Counted from the first letter of the stretch, positions 8,343 through 17,627 are shown. The stretch: DNA of 64,000 nucleotides from Pseudarthrobacter sp. fls2-241-R2A-127 (GCF_030209355.1 NZ_JARVSF010000022.1:1-64000); one strand, 5' to 3'. Translations and numbers: made by a program. Notes: generated by a model not told the origin, from the sequence alone.

Positions 8343-9522
8343 GTATCAGGTTCCAGTAGATCTTGGGAAACAGGTCCCGGTCCACCCACCAGGACAGCCT
8401 GCTTTCGTTCCAGGTGGGGACGTGCGGGATGGTGGGCTTGACCCGGTATTGGTCGTCGAATTCGGCGAAGACCACGGTGTCCCGCGACACCGTGAACGGG
8501 CACACCGAGTAGCCGTCATATTTTGCCCGTAGCGGCTTGCCCTTGCGGGCGGCCACGAGGTTCTTTCCCAGGACCTTTGCCTGTTTCCGCAGGGCGCCGC
8601 CGGACTTGGAGTTGGTGGTGCCAGCGGCGTCGCCCAGGGACCACACGTTGGGATACCGCGGGTGCCGCAGTGTCTGGCGGTCCACCTCCACGAAGCCGCC
8701 GGAGCTGCCGGCAGCGGGCAGGTCGGTGGCCTTGAGCCAGTCCGGGGCGGACTGGGGCGGGACGGCATTGAGGACGTCGTAGGCCAGCTCCTCCGAGGTG
8801 TTTGAGGCGTGGTCGCGGATGGTTGCCCTGCGCCCGCCTGCGTTGACGGCAACCAGTTCGCTGTTGGTCCGCAGCTCGATCCCGTACTCGGCGATCTTCC
8901 GGTCCAGCTCCCGGTCCACCTCCGGCACCCCGAAGACGGTGGGGCAGGGCTGGACCATGACCACCCGGATCTTGTCCAGGACGCCCTGTTCCCGCCAGTA
9001 GTCGCAGGCAAGGTACATGGGCTTCTGGCTGGCGCCGCCACACTTGACGGGCCCGGCGGGCATGGTGAAAACGGCGGTGCCGGAGGTCAGGCGGCTCAGC
9101 AGGGTCCAGGCCTTGGGGGCGAGGTCGAACTCGTAGTGGGATGCGCCGTTCGGCGAGTGCACGGCCTCGGCAAGGCCCGGAATGGCGTCCCAGTCATACT
9201 GCAGTCCCGGGCATGCCACCAGCTGTCCGTAGCCAACGGCCGCCCCGGATGCCAGGGTAACCGTGTTGTCCTTGGCCTCGACGCCCACCGCCGCTTCCCT
9301 GATCCAGGTGACGCCCCGCGGAATCACCGATTCCTGGGTCCGGATGGCTTCCCGGGCCTGCGCCCGGCCGCCGGCGATGTGCGAGAACAGCGGCTGGTAG
9401 AGGTGGTGGTCCCTGGGCTCGATCACCGCAATGTCCTGGACGCCGTAGCGCCGCAACTTGGCCGCCAGCGAGATGCCGGCGTTGCCGCCACCAATAATTA
9501 CTACCTCGTGGCGGGCAGCCAC
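8326..9522 (-). CDS. sqr: Type II sulfide:quinone oxidoreductase
   Basis: This 398-residue FAD-dependent oxidoreductase has the N-terminal dinucleotide fold VVIIGGGNAGISLAAKLRR and a second GDAAG motif near residue 300. Two cysteines sit in the type II SQR contexts: C161 in VKCGGASQKPMYLA and C341 in GYSVCPFTVS. These two form the active-site disulfide/trisulfide in the family. The enzyme oxidises sulfide to persulfide and passes electrons to quinone at the membrane. The start is a GTG, 4 bases after the DUF2945 gene. It fits functionally with the reactive-sulfur regulon at 44-51 kb, although I see no CstR-like box here. Confidence 0.88.
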   Translation of the reverse strand: MAARHEVVIIGGGNAGISLAAKLRRYGVQDIAVIEPRDHHLYQPLFSHIAGGRAQAREAIRTQESVIPRGVTWIREAAVGVEAKDNTVTLASGAAVGYGQLVACPGLQYDWDAIPGLAEAVHSPNGASHYEFDLAPKAWTLLSRLTSGTAVFTMPAGPVKCGGASQKPMYLACDYWREQGVLDKIRVVMVQPCPTVFGVPEVDRELDRKIAEYGIELRTNSELVAVNAGGRRATIRDHASNTSEELAYDVLNAVPPQSAPDWLKATDLPAAGSSGGFVEVDRQTLRHPRYPNVWSLGDAAGTTNSKSGGALRKQAKVLGKNLVAARKGKPLRAKYDGYSVCPFTVSRDTVVFAEFDDQYRVKPTIPHVPTWNESRLSWWVDRDLFPKIYWNLILKGRA

Positions 9523-9526
9523 GGGT

Positions 9527-9733
9527 CTACTTCTTTTCGGTCAGGGCGGATGCCTTGTGCGCCGCGCGGGCACCGGTCTTGGCCGATTCCACCACGTACT
9601 GCGGCTCATCCTCGCTGGCGCGGTGCGTGTTGCCGTCGAGTTCGAAGTCGCTGGTCTTCTTTTCCACGACCTTGCCGTGGGTCTTGCCCTGTGAAGTGTT
9701 CCACTCCACGTGCGTTCCCTTGCTCAGTGACAT
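9527..9733 (-). CDS. DUF2945 (hypervirulence-associated TUDOR-like) protein
   Basis: This 68-residue protein is built on SLSKGTHVEWNTSQGKTHGK and the ending AAHKASALTEKK, which matches the DUF2945 or HVA1 TUDOR-like family of small beta-barrel proteins. The function is unknown. The start at 9733 is supported by GAGGAG just upstream. It precedes the SQR gene by 4 bases and probably shares its transcript. Confidence 0.8.
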   Translation of the reverse strand: MSLSKGTHVEWNTSQGKTHGKVVEKKTSDFELDGNTHRASEDEPQYVVESAKTGARAAHKASALTEKK

Positions 9734-9823
9734 GCCTGCTCCTCTGGTAACCCGTGCCGGAAAACAAGTGCCCAACAATAGTAAGCATGATTAGCTTTTT
9801 CGAGGTATGGCGATTCGCATCGA

Positions 9824-9873
9824 TTGCTCCGTAACTGCCGTTTTGAGGCCTGAAAACGACGTTTAGGGAGCAA
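9824..9873. repeat. Large imperfect inverted repeat, intergenic
   Basis: The 21-base arms at 9824-9844 (TTGCTCCGTAACTGCCGTTTT minus its last base is 20 long) and 9853-9873 match at 17 of 21 positions around an 8-base loop GAGGCCTG. It lies 8 bases beyond the oligopeptidase stop, so it may act as its terminator. The structure and unusual composition also fit a mobile REP-like intergenic element. Confidence 0.6.
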
Positions 9874-9881
9874 CCGATGGG

Positions 9882-12098
9882 TTACTTCAGCCCGGCACCC
9901 GGAAGCAGCTCGGTGGCGCCCAGGGCGTCGGCGAGGAAGGCGTAGTCCCAGGCCCGCTCACGCCATTGCACATAGCGTCCGGAGGCGCCGCCGTGGCCGC
10001 CGTCCATCTCGATCTTCATGAGAATCGGCTCGGAACCCGTGGTCTTGTTCCGCAGTTCCTGCACCCACTTGGCCGGCTCCACGTAGAGGACCCGGGTGTC
10101 GTTGAAGGACGTCACGGCGGCGATCTTGGGGTAGGCCACCGCGCGCACGTTCTCGTACGGGGAGTAGGACTTCATGTACGCGTAGGCCTCGGGGTCTGTG
10201 ATGGGGTTGCCCCATTCCTCCCACTCCAGCGCGGACAGCGGCAGGTCCGGGTCCAGGATGCTGGTGAGCGGATCCACGAAGGGCACCTGTGCCACGATCG
10301 CCGCGTACTTCTCGGGAGCCATGTTGGCCACGGCGCCCATCAGCAGGCCGCCGGCGGAACCGCCCAAGGCAGCGATCCGTGCCGGGTCCACCCAGCCGGA
10401 GCGGGCCAGCCAGTCCGTAGCGTCAATGAAATCGGTGAAGGTGTTCTTCTTGGTGAGCTTCTTGCCGTCCTCGTACCAGTGCCGGCCCAGCTCGCCGCCG
10501 CCACGGATGTGGGCGATCACGAACACCACGCCGCGGTCCAGCAGCGAGAGCCGGGCGATGCCGAATCCGGGGTCCATGCTCATCTCGTAGGAGCCGTACC
10601 CGTACACCAGGCCCGCCGCCGTGGAGTCCTGCTTGACGCTCTTGTGCCGCAGGACGGACAGCGGGATGCGGGTGCCATCGCCGGCGGTGGCCCATTCGCG
10701 GGTGGCAACGTAGTCGCTGCCGTCGTAGCCGCCCAGGACGGGACTTTCCTTGCGCAGCAGCAGTTCGCCGGCCGGCTGCTCCGGGGTGGGAAGCACGAAG
10801 TCGTAGATGCGCGACGGCGTGAAGTAGGACGTATAGCCGAGCCGGATCACGGGAGCATCGTAGTCCGAGCCGCCCACGCCGGCGGTGTACAGCTCCTCAT
10901 CGAAGGCAGGCTCCACCGGGGCCTGCTGCCCGGGCGTGCCGAGCCCTGCCAGCCCCATCACCTGGACCCGCTCGATGGTGTCCTTCCGGATGGAGACGAT
11001 GAGGTGCGTGGACGTGACGCCCGCGCCGTTGACGCGGACGTCGTCGGAATGCTCGACGACGGTCTGCCAGGTCTGCTCCGCCAGCGGCTTGTGGAGCTCG
11101 GCCGGGTCAGCCAGGGAGACCATGGAGTTGATGGCGCCGCGGTTATGGGTGAGCAGGATCTTCTCTGCGCCGTCCAGCAGGAAAGGCTCTGCCTCATACA
11201 GGACCCGCTCGTCGCGGGAAATCACGGTGGTGACCTCCTGCGCGGGGTCATCGAAACGTAGCAGCCGGGTCTCGCTATACTCCGAGCAGCCAATGCCGAG
11301 CACCAGGTAGCGCCGGTCCGCGGAGAGTTCGAAGCCCAGCCACATGGCTGCGTCGTCTTCCTGGTACACCACGGTGTCGTCGGCCACCGGCGTTCCCAGG
11401 ACGTGCGCCTTGACCTGGTAGGGGCGCCAGGACTCGTCCACCACTGTGTAGAAGAGCCGGGTGCCGTCCGGGGAGAAGGCAACCCCGTAGAAGATGTTCT
11501 CGATGGCGTCCGGCAGCAGTTCACCGGTGCGCAGGTCCTTGATCCGCAGGGTGAAGCGTTCATCGCCGGCGTTGTCCACGGCGTAGGCGTACAGGTGGCC
11601 GTCCACGGTGACGGCGGTGCCGCCTATGGAGAAGAACGGCTTGCCTTCGGCCTCCACGTTGCCGTCGAGGAGGACCTCTTCACCCGGGATGCCCACGCCG
11701 GCCTCCACGGCCGGCGGAGTCCAGTCGGCCACCTTGTTCCCGGTGTCCTGCGCCTTCACCCGGCAGTGGATGCCGTATTCCTTGCCCTCGGCCGAGCGGC
11801 TGAAGTACCACCAGCCGTCCTTCCGGTGCGGGACCGAAAGGTCGGTTTCCTGCGTGCGGCCCTTGATCTCCTGGAAGATGGCCTCGCGGAGCGGCTCCTG
11901 GCCGGCCGTGACCGCCTCCTGGTACTCGTTTTCGGCCCGCAGGTGGGCCACCACCTCCGGCGATTCCTTGTCCCTGAGCCACTCGTAGTTGTCCACGAAA
12001 GTCTCCCCGTGGTGGGTGCGTTCGGTGGGGATCTTCTTGGCAACCGGGGGCGCCGGGACGGTGGTGCCGGCGGAATCCTGCAGCGGGGTGGAGGTCAT
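9882..12098 (-). CDS. ptrB: Oligopeptidase B (S9A prolyl oligopeptidase family)
   Basis: This 738-residue serine peptidase of the S9A clan cleaves short peptides after basic residues (known of the family). An N-terminal beta-propeller region (TERTHHGETFVDNYEWLRDK onward) is followed by the C-terminal alpha/beta hydrolase. The catalytic serine is in LGGSAGGLLMGAVAN, the aspartate in FNDTRVLYVEPAKW, and the histidine in MDGGHGGASGR. There is no signal peptide, so it is cytoplasmic. No Shine-Dalgarno is seen before the ATG. A TATATT lies 6 bases upstream, which would suit a leaderless transcript. Confidence 0.93.
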   Translation of the reverse strand: MTSTPLQDSAGTTVPAPPVAKKIPTERTHHGETFVDNYEWLRDKESPEVVAHLRAENEYQEAVTAGQEPLREAIFQEIKGRTQETDLSVPHRKDGWWYFSRSAEGKEYGIHCRVKAQDTGNKVADWTPPAVEAGVGIPGEEVLLDGNVEAEGKPFFSIGGTAVTVDGHLYAYAVDNAGDERFTLRIKDLRTGELLPDAIENIFYGVAFSPDGTRLFYTVVDESWRPYQVKAHVLGTPVADDTVVYQEDDAAMWLGFELSADRRYLVLGIGCSEYSETRLLRFDDPAQEVTTVISRDERVLYEAEPFLLDGAEKILLTHNRGAINSMVSLADPAELHKPLAEQTWQTVVEHSDDVRVNGAGVTSTHLIVSIRKDTIERVQVMGLAGLGTPGQQAPVEPAFDEELYTAGVGGSDYDAPVIRLGYTSYFTPSRIYDFVLPTPEQPAGELLLRKESPVLGGYDGSDYVATREWATAGDGTRIPLSVLRHKSVKQDSTAAGLVYGYGSYEMSMDPGFGIARLSLLDRGVVFVIAHIRGGGELGRHWYEDGKKLTKKNTFTDFIDATDWLARSGWVDPARIAALGGSAGGLLMGAVANMAPEKYAAIVAQVPFVDPLTSILDPDLPLSALEWEEWGNPITDPEAYAYMKSYSPYENVRAVAYPKIAAVTSFNDTRVLYVEPAKWVQELRNKTTGSEPILMKIEMDGGHGGASGRYVQWRERAWDYAFLADALGATELLPGAGLK

Positions 12099-12236
12099 GG
12101 TTTCAATATATAGACCTGCCCGGGCAAGTCCGCAGGGCGTTCGCTACCGGGGGAGCCGGTTGGGTGGTTGCCCGGGGATCTCCGGCGTATCCTGTTCAGT
12201 TCAAGGCACGTCCGCCCAGCCTGAGAGGGGAGCTCC

Positions 12237-12434
12237 ATGACCATCCCGCCAGTGCACGAACCCGAGCCGTTTCCGCCCGAACCCGGGCCGCAGCCCACAT
12301 CCCCGGATCCCACCCAGCCCCGTCCGCCGGGGCCGCCGTCACCCAATCCGTTCCCCGCGCCGCCTGCGCCGGGACCGTTGCCGGTCCCTGATCCGGGCCC
12401 GGCACCGCTCCGTCCCGACCCCACCAGGGACTGA
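12237..12434 (+). CDS. Small proline-rich hypothetical protein
   Basis: This 65-residue protein is about 45 percent proline, with repeated PxP and EPGPQP segments and no hydrophobic core. GAGAGGGG precedes the ATG at a suitable distance. No family is recognised. Low-complexity GC-rich DNA can open such frames by chance, so the call is tentative. The following 12435-12686 stretch holds only the hairpin listed separately. Confidence 0.45.
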   Translation: MTIPPVHEPEPFPPEPGPQPTSPDPTQPRPPGPPSPNPFPAPPAPGPLPVPDPGPAPLRPDPTRD

Positions 12435-12607
12435 CCGCGAGGGCCCTTGAAGGCCGGCGTTCCAAGTGCTAGAAAATTCGTATCGACAACAAAGGCTCGG
12501 GAGGCGGGCAAACCTGTTGACTGCCTTATGGGGCGGATCGCCATTCTGTGCACGCCACAGCGCCAGACAGCGCATCGGCAGCTGAGGCCTGTACTTCCCG
12601 ACACGGT

Positions 12608-12631
12608 GGCCCCCGGCTTCGGCCGGGGGCC
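12608..12631. terminator. Hairpin with TTCG loop, terminator of nnrD operon
   Basis: GGCCCCCGGC and GCCGGGGGCC form a perfect 10-base stem closed by the very stable TTCG tetraloop. It lies 55 bases beyond the nnrD stop on the minus strand. Confidence 0.8.
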
Positions 12632-12686
12632 ATCCGCGTGCCCGGGGACACGAGACCGGAATCCGGCCGGCCGGCGGAGCATGCGT

Positions 12687-13625
12687 TCAGACGCTGAGTT
12701 CCAGCATCAGCGCGGGCAGTTCATCGGCCAGCTCGCGGGCCAGGAATCCCAGCGGCCCCATCCTGCTGGCCAGCCGGTCCGCGGCCGCCGCGTGCAGGTG
12801 CGTACCCCAACAGGCTGCCTGCGCGGCGGTGGTGCCGCGCGCCCGGAGCCCGGAAATGCCCCCCGCCAGCACGTCGCCGCTGCCGGACGTGCCCAAACCG
12901 CCGTACCCGGTGGTGATTTTCCACAGGCCGGGGCCGTCCGCATGGAGCCCCGTTGGCTTGCTGATCAGACCCTGGCAGCTGACCACGGCACCAAACCGTT
13001 CAGAGATTTCGGCGACGTCCTTCTCTAAGTCCGCTACGTCCCGTCCCAGCAGGATCGCCGCCTCCGTGGGATTCGGCGTGAGGATCAACCTGCCGCGCCA
13101 AGGGTCCAGCTGGTCCTCCAGGTGCACCAAAGCGGCCAGTGCATAGGCATCGAGGACGACGGCGGGACCTCCTCGGCTGCCGTCGGGATCGCTGGAGGTG
13201 CCGTCCCCGCCACGGCCAGCCTCACGGCGAAGCATGGCCTGCAGCAGTTCGCCGGCGAGGTCGGGGTCGTCCAGCCCGGGCCCGACCAGCAGGGTGTCCG
13301 CCCGGTCCAGGTAGGAGGAGATGCCATCGAGTTCGGCCTTGATGGAGCCGCCGGACGTTTCCGGCATCGCGATGGCCCCGCATTCCGGTACCGCCACCCC
13401 AAGTTGTACGGCCACCGACTCCGCCACGGCCAGCGTAAGTTTCCCCGCTCCCGCACGCAGCGCCGAAACGCCTGCCAGCAGTGCCGCGCCGGGGGTGGAG
13501 CGGGCGCCGCCCACCACCAGCACCGAGCCGCGGGAATACTTGTCAGCGCCCGGTGCCGGCAACCGCCAGTCCCGCAGGAGCGAGGGCGTTACGGGGACGG
13601 GGGAGGAGTCACTGCGGCCGGACAC
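12687..13625 (-). CDS. nnrD: ADP-dependent NAD(P)H-hydrate dehydratase
   Basis: This 312-residue YjeF C-terminal/ribokinase-like enzyme repairs hydrated NAD(P)H. Signature segments are SRGSVLVVGGARSTPGAALLAG, the LTPNPTEAAILLGR motif, and GLGTSGSGDVLAGGISGLRA holding the catalytic aspartate. A GTG start at 13625 is chosen because GGAGGGG lies 6 bases upstream. An ATG 20 codons further up has no such site and would lie deep in the previous gene. The gene overlaps the end of the histidine phosphatase by 17 bases. The NnrE epimerase partner is not visible here. Confidence 0.9.
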   Translation of the reverse strand: MSGRSDSSPVPVTPSLLRDWRLPAPGADKYSRGSVLVVGGARSTPGAALLAGVSALRAGAGKLTLAVAESVAVQLGVAVPECGAIAMPETSGGSIKAELDGISSYLDRADTLLVGPGLDDPDLAGELLQAMLRREAGRGGDGTSSDPDGSRGGPAVVLDAYALAALVHLEDQLDPWRGRLILTPNPTEAAILLGRDVADLEKDVAEISERFGAVVSCQGLISKPTGLHADGPGLWKITTGYGGLGTSGSGDVLAGGISGLRARGTTAAQAACWGTHLHAAAADRLASRMGPLGFLARELADELPALMLELSV

Positions 13626-14466
13626 TGGTGTCCCCTCCGTGCTCGGTGACCGCGACGCCCTGCTCGGCCAGGTGGTCGGCAACATTGAAGCTCTCCAGTG
13701 TCCATGGGCCCGCGCCGGACGGGCGGACGAACCGGGTCACCGACGCGTTGAGGATGGCTTCCCTGGCGGCAAGGTCCAGCAGCTCTTCTTCACTGAGCCC
13801 CTCGAGCACGTAGCGGAACAGCATGATCACGGCGTCGTGGCACACCAGCATCACCCGGTGTCCGTTGCCCAGGTTGTTCAACTCCGACAGGACGGACCGG
13901 AGCCGCAGCGCCACGTCGGCCCAGGATTCCCCTCCGGGCGGCCGGTAGTACAGCTTGCCGAGCCAGTCCCGGCGCTCGGATTCCTCCGGGTAGCGGCTCT
14001 CCACGCCCAGCCGGGTGAGCCGGTCCAGGATGCCCAGCTCACGGTCCCGGAGCCGCTCGTCCATGCGCACCTGCACCGGCCACCCGGCGGTTTCCACCGC
14101 GATCTCGGCCGTCTGCCGGGCCCGAGCATAGGGGGAGGACACCACAGCGTCCGGCCGGAATTCAGCAGCGATCCGGCCCAGGGCGCTACCCAGCGCTTTG
14201 GCTTGGTCCCGTCCCGTCCCGGACAGGTTCACGTCCGCATCGCGGGCGGGAACCTCGATGACCTCCACCCCGGCTTCCCGCGCCTCGGTGGCCGCAACGT
14301 TGCCCTCGCTTTCCCCGTGCCGGATCAACAGCAGCTCCACGGCCCCGGCCTCCTGGACCGCCTGGGTCAGGCCGTCCTCGTCCGCCGCAGCAGTACCCTT
14401 CGTCCGCTCATCCTTCACAACACCACCCCGTCCGCTCGCCGTGCCAAATGCAGGAACATTACCCAC
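13609..14466 (-). CDS. Histidine phosphatase family protein
   Basis: This is a phosphoglycerate-mutase-like phosphatase of up to 285 residues. The catalytic RHGESEGN motif is at about residues 49-56, a second arginine is in SSPYARARQTAE, the acid residue is in MDERLRDRELG, and the distal histidine is in VMLVCHDAVIM. The first 40 or so residues are not conserved-looking, and a GTG at residue 16 or 17 may be the true start. The substrate is unknown. It is translationally linked to nnrD. Confidence 0.87.
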   Translation of the reverse strand: MGNVPAFGTASGRGGVVKDERTKGTAAADEDGLTQAVQEAGAVELLLIRHGESEGNVAATEAREAGVEVIEVPARDADVNLSGTGRDQAKALGSALGRIAAEFRPDAVVSSPYARARQTAEIAVETAGWPVQVRMDERLRDRELGILDRLTRLGVESRYPEESERRDWLGKLYYRPPGGESWADVALRLRSVLSELNNLGNGHRVMLVCHDAVIMLFRYVLEGLSEEELLDLAAREAILNASVTRFVRPSGAGPWTLESFNVADHLAEQGVAVTEHGGDTSVRPQ

Positions 14467-14497
14467 GGCGTACCCACGGCACGGCGGAAAATAACGG

Positions 14498-14537
14498 GCG
14501 ACGGCGGCGGCACACCCCAGGTGCGCGCCGCCGTCGC
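14498..14537. terminator. Terminator of the phoD-like gene
   Basis: GCGACGGCGGCG (14498-14509) pairs perfectly with CGCCGCCGTCGC (14526-14537) around a 16-base loop. It lies 30 bases beyond the phoD stop on the minus strand. Confidence 0.7.
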
Positions 14538-14567
14538 GATGGCTGCAGGAAGTGGCCAGGACCGGAG

Positions 14568-16262
14568 CTACCGCTCGGGCATAAGCATCTTGGAGAACAC
14601 GGTGGCGCCGTTGGCGTTCCGGAGGCTGACCGTGAAGCTGTTGTCTTCGCCCAGCTGGACATGCCCGAAGAACTGGTTTTCACCGTCGCGCGGGGACTCC
14701 CCGGCGAAGCGGCCGGACTTGGAGAACACCACCTCGGGGCCGAACGTGCCGTCCATGGCGTTGGGACCGAAGGAGCCTGCAGCGATGGGGCCGGCCACGA
14801 ACTCCCAGAACGGGTCGAAGTCCGTGAAGGCTGCGCGTTCGGGGGAGTAGTGGTGGGCGGCGCAATAGTGCACGTCCGCGGTCAGCCAAACTGCGTTCTT
14901 CACGCCGTTCCGCTTGAAGGCGCTCAGCACCCCGGCGAGTTCCAGCTCGCGGCCCAAGGGGGCGCCGGAATCGCGGTTGGAAGCGCTCTCTTCGTTCACC
15001 GGGCCGTCCGGGACCACCACGCCCAATGGAAGGTCGTTGGCGATGACCTTCCACGTCGCCTTCGACTTGGAGACCTCGCCGATGAGCCAGTCCACCTGCT
15101 CCTGGCCCAGGATGGCCGTGGCGTAAGGCTCCTTGCCGTCAGTGTTGGGGGACTTGTAGGTACGCATGTCCAGGCAGAAGATGTCCAGCTGCGGCCCGCG
15201 GGAGATCTTCCGGTAGATCCGGGCCGGCTGGTACGTGCCGGCGTCGTCGAACGTCCCGGGGCGCCAGAGGGCGGAGCTGTCCGCGATGGGCATGTTTTCC
15301 TGCCAGGCCTGCCGGCCGCGGGCGGCGAGGGTGTTGACGTCCCGCACGGTGTAGCGGGAGTCGTCCAGGATCTGGCCCGGGTACCAGTTGTTGTGGGTCT
15401 CGTGGTCGTCCCATTGGGCGATCACCGGTACGTCCGCGAACAGGGCCCGCATGTTGGCGTCCATCGAGTTGTAGCGGTGCCGGCCGCGGAATTCGGTGAG
15501 CGTCTCGGCCACCTTGGACACCTCGGGGGTCACCAGGTTCTTCCACACCTGCCCGTCTTTTTCCACTACAGTTTCGGCGATGGGGCCGTCGGCGTAGATG
15601 GTGTCGCCGGAGTGGATGAAGAAGTCGGGACGGGTCTGGTGCATGGCCCGGTAGCCTCGCATGCCGCCGATCTCCTCGTTGATGCCCCACCCCTGGCCGG
15701 CCGTGTCCCCGGTCCACACGAAGCTTTGCGCTGACGACGCCGGGACCTCGCCTCCGTTGCCCGTGGCACCGGTGCGGCCCTTGCCGTTGACCGTCCCGGC
15801 GTCGGGGGCCGTCCGGAAGCTGCCGCTGACCGTCTCACCGGCCGCACCGCCGTCGTCCTCGAAGCTGATCTCCAGGGCGAACCTGGTGTTGGACGGCAGG
15901 TTTCCGGCATGGATTTTCGCGGTGAAGTCCGACGCCTGGGTGGCGCGGGGGCCGCGGAGGACCCGCTCAAAGGCGCCGCGGCCGCGCAGGACCTCGCCGG
16001 CGTCGTCCACTGCACGCAGGACCGCCGTCATCCGCCCGGCGCCCGAAGCCCGGGACCACAACACGGCCGAATCGGAGGTGACGTCGCCGGTGGCGATACC
16101 GCTGGGTAGCGTGAGCCGGTTGCGGACCAGCGCGACGCCGGCGGGAGACTGGCCGGGCACGGTTGCCTGGGCGGCCGCGGGCACGGATGCGAGGGCGGCG
16201 GCCAGGACCGAGCCTTTGACGACGGTGCGGCGGGAAACTGTGGCGCGGGAGTTTTGGGTCAT
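14568..16262 (-). CDS. phoD: PhoD-type alkaline phosphatase/phosphodiesterase, Tat-secreted
   Basis: This 564-residue secreted phosphoesterase begins with a Tat signal (VSRRTVVKGSVLAAALASVP, then AAAQA). An N-terminal fibronectin-like PhoD_N domain (LPSGIATGDVTSDSAVLWSR) precedes the metallophosphatase domain. Metal-binding motifs are FIHSGDTIYADGP, IAQWDDHETHNNWYPGQ, and WLTADVHYCAAHHY. The family uses Fe and Ca to release phosphate from phosphodiesters and monoesters outside the cell. The start at 16262 gives the correct signal peptide. Phosphate-starvation control is usual for the family, but no Pho box was identified. Confidence 0.92.
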   Translation of the reverse strand: MTQNSRATVSRRTVVKGSVLAAALASVPAAAQATVPGQSPAGVALVRNRLTLPSGIATGDVTSDSAVLWSRASGAGRMTAVLRAVDDAGEVLRGRGAFERVLRGPRATQASDFTAKIHAGNLPSNTRFALEISFEDDGGAAGETVSGSFRTAPDAGTVNGKGRTGATGNGGEVPASSAQSFVWTGDTAGQGWGINEEIGGMRGYRAMHQTRPDFFIHSGDTIYADGPIAETVVEKDGQVWKNLVTPEVSKVAETLTEFRGRHRYNSMDANMRALFADVPVIAQWDDHETHNNWYPGQILDDSRYTVRDVNTLAARGRQAWQENMPIADSSALWRPGTFDDAGTYQPARIYRKISRGPQLDIFCLDMRTYKSPNTDGKEPYATAILGQEQVDWLIGEVSKSKATWKVIANDLPLGVVVPDGPVNEESASNRDSGAPLGRELELAGVLSAFKRNGVKNAVWLTADVHYCAAHHYSPERAAFTDFDPFWEFVAGPIAAGSFGPNAMDGTFGPEVVFSKSGRFAGESPRDGENQFFGHVQLGEDNSFTVSLRNANGATVFSKMLMPER

Positions 16263-16385
16263 GCCTTCAGGTTTCCGCGGGCCGGCACACGGATTCTGTC
16301 GCCCGGGTGAACCCGGGGTGAGCCGGTCCTGAACAGGAGCAGACCTTCGCACCGGAAGCCGGGCCCGGTGCGCAGGGACTGCCGG

Positions 16386-17504
16386 TTACGGCACCGCGAA
16401 GTCCGCGATCCTGCCCTCCCGCAGTGCGGCGCCCACCGCGGCGATGCCGCCGTAATCCGGGAACACCACCGACTGGCCCGCGACCATTCCCGTCCCGGCC
16501 GTGGGCAGCGTCATGGTGCCGATCGCGTTGACGTCCAGGTTCCGCAGGCTGTAGGCCAGGATGGCGGCCTGGACGGGGTCGAATCCCTTGTCCACCGTGA
16601 GGCAGCAGCTGGCGAAGTCCACGATGGACCGGACCGCGTTCACGTCGTTCAGGGCGCCGCCACCGGTGAGCCGTGCCAGGATGGCCCGCAGCATGGTGCG
16701 CTGGTTCTGGACCCGCTGGAAGTCGCCGTCCGTGAACGCGTAGCGCTCGCGGCTGAACTCCAGGGCCGCCTGCCCGTCAAGGTGGTTGATCCCCTGCGTG
16801 AAGGAGTGCTGGGTTTCGATCGTGGACTGGAAAGCGAACGGGACATTGACGTCGATCCCGCCCAGGCCGTCCGTCAGCGCCTTGAAGCCGTTGAAGTCAA
16901 GCATCAGGGTGTGGTCAATGGTGATGCCCAGCAGCTGCTGCACGGTCTGGGTGGTCAGGTCTATCCCGCCGTACTGCAGGGCTGCGTTGATCTTCGAGCC
17001 GCCCACGCCGGGGACGTCCACCCACAGGTCGCGCATGATCGAAATGACGTACAGGGTGTGCCGGTCAGCAGGCACGTGGACCACCATCAGCGAATCCGAG
17101 CGCTGGTCTGAGGGTTCGCCGGTCTGAGCGGTGTGGTCTGCCTCGTTCCGGGCAATCCCGCGGCTGTCGCTGCCGATGACCAGCACGTTCATCTCAGCGG
17201 CCGGCAGGTCGGGAATCGGCTGCGGCGGGGGAGGCGGGGCGGGTGCAGGCGGAGGCGTTTGGGATGGCGTGGGAGTGGGTGTGGGGGTTTCACTCGGCGA
17301 CTGGGTTTGCGTGGCTGCCGGGGCGGATTCCCTGCCCGCCCGGTTGAGGCTGAACACCGCGATCCCCGCGGCCGCCACCAGTACCAGTGCCAGCAGGGCG
17401 GCGATCCAGCGGCGGCGGCCCAGAGCCGCAATCCAGGCGGGCCGGTGCGGCGCGGACGGGCTGTTGGGGGGACCGGCGGGTCCTGTTGGATCAGGCGTGC
17501 TCAT
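16386..17504 (-). CDS. LytR-CpsA-Psr (LCP) family protein
   Basis: This 372-residue membrane-anchored enzyme has one N-terminal membrane segment (WIAALLALVLVAAAGIAVFS), a Pro/Thr-rich linker of about 50 residues, and then the LCP domain (VLVIGSDSRG, RSDSLMVVHVPADRHTLYVI, SIMRDLWVDVPGVGGSKINA, LEFSRERYAFTDGDFQRVQNQ). LCP enzymes attach teichoic-acid-like polymers or arabinogalactan to peptidoglycan. The start at 17504 is selected by GGAGG 6 bases upstream. An LMW phosphatase lies just upstream on the same strand, a pairing seen around surface-polymer genes. Confidence 0.92.
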   Translation of the reverse strand: MSTPDPTGPAGPPNSPSAPHRPAWIAALGRRRWIAALLALVLVAAAGIAVFSLNRAGRESAPAATQTQSPSETPTPTPTPSQTPPPAPAPPPPPQPIPDLPAAEMNVLVIGSDSRGIARNEADHTAQTGEPSDQRSDSLMVVHVPADRHTLYVISIMRDLWVDVPGVGGSKINAALQYGGIDLTTQTVQQLLGITIDHTLMLDFNGFKALTDGLGGIDVNVPFAFQSTIETQHSFTQGINHLDGQAALEFSRERYAFTDGDFQRVQNQRTMLRAILARLTGGGALNDVNAVRSIVDFASCCLTVDKGFDPVQAAILAYSLRNLDVNAIGTMTLPTAGTGMVAGQSVVFPDYGGIAAVGAALREGRIADFAVP

Positions 17505-17627
17505 GCGGTGCCTCCACCTCATCGTGTTGCGGGTGGGATCAGTGTCCGCCAGCGATGCCCCGGTTGGCTACAGGCTTGTCCAAACTGTCACCTGCGGCGT
17601 GTCGCCAGGTCCGCCGGCCCGGTTTCG

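Noticed and set aside
12095..12682. Gly/Ser-rich frame on the minus strand across the proline-rich gene and the nnrD terminator
   Set aside because: It runs through the TTCG hairpin and has no ribosome binding site or recognisable domain.
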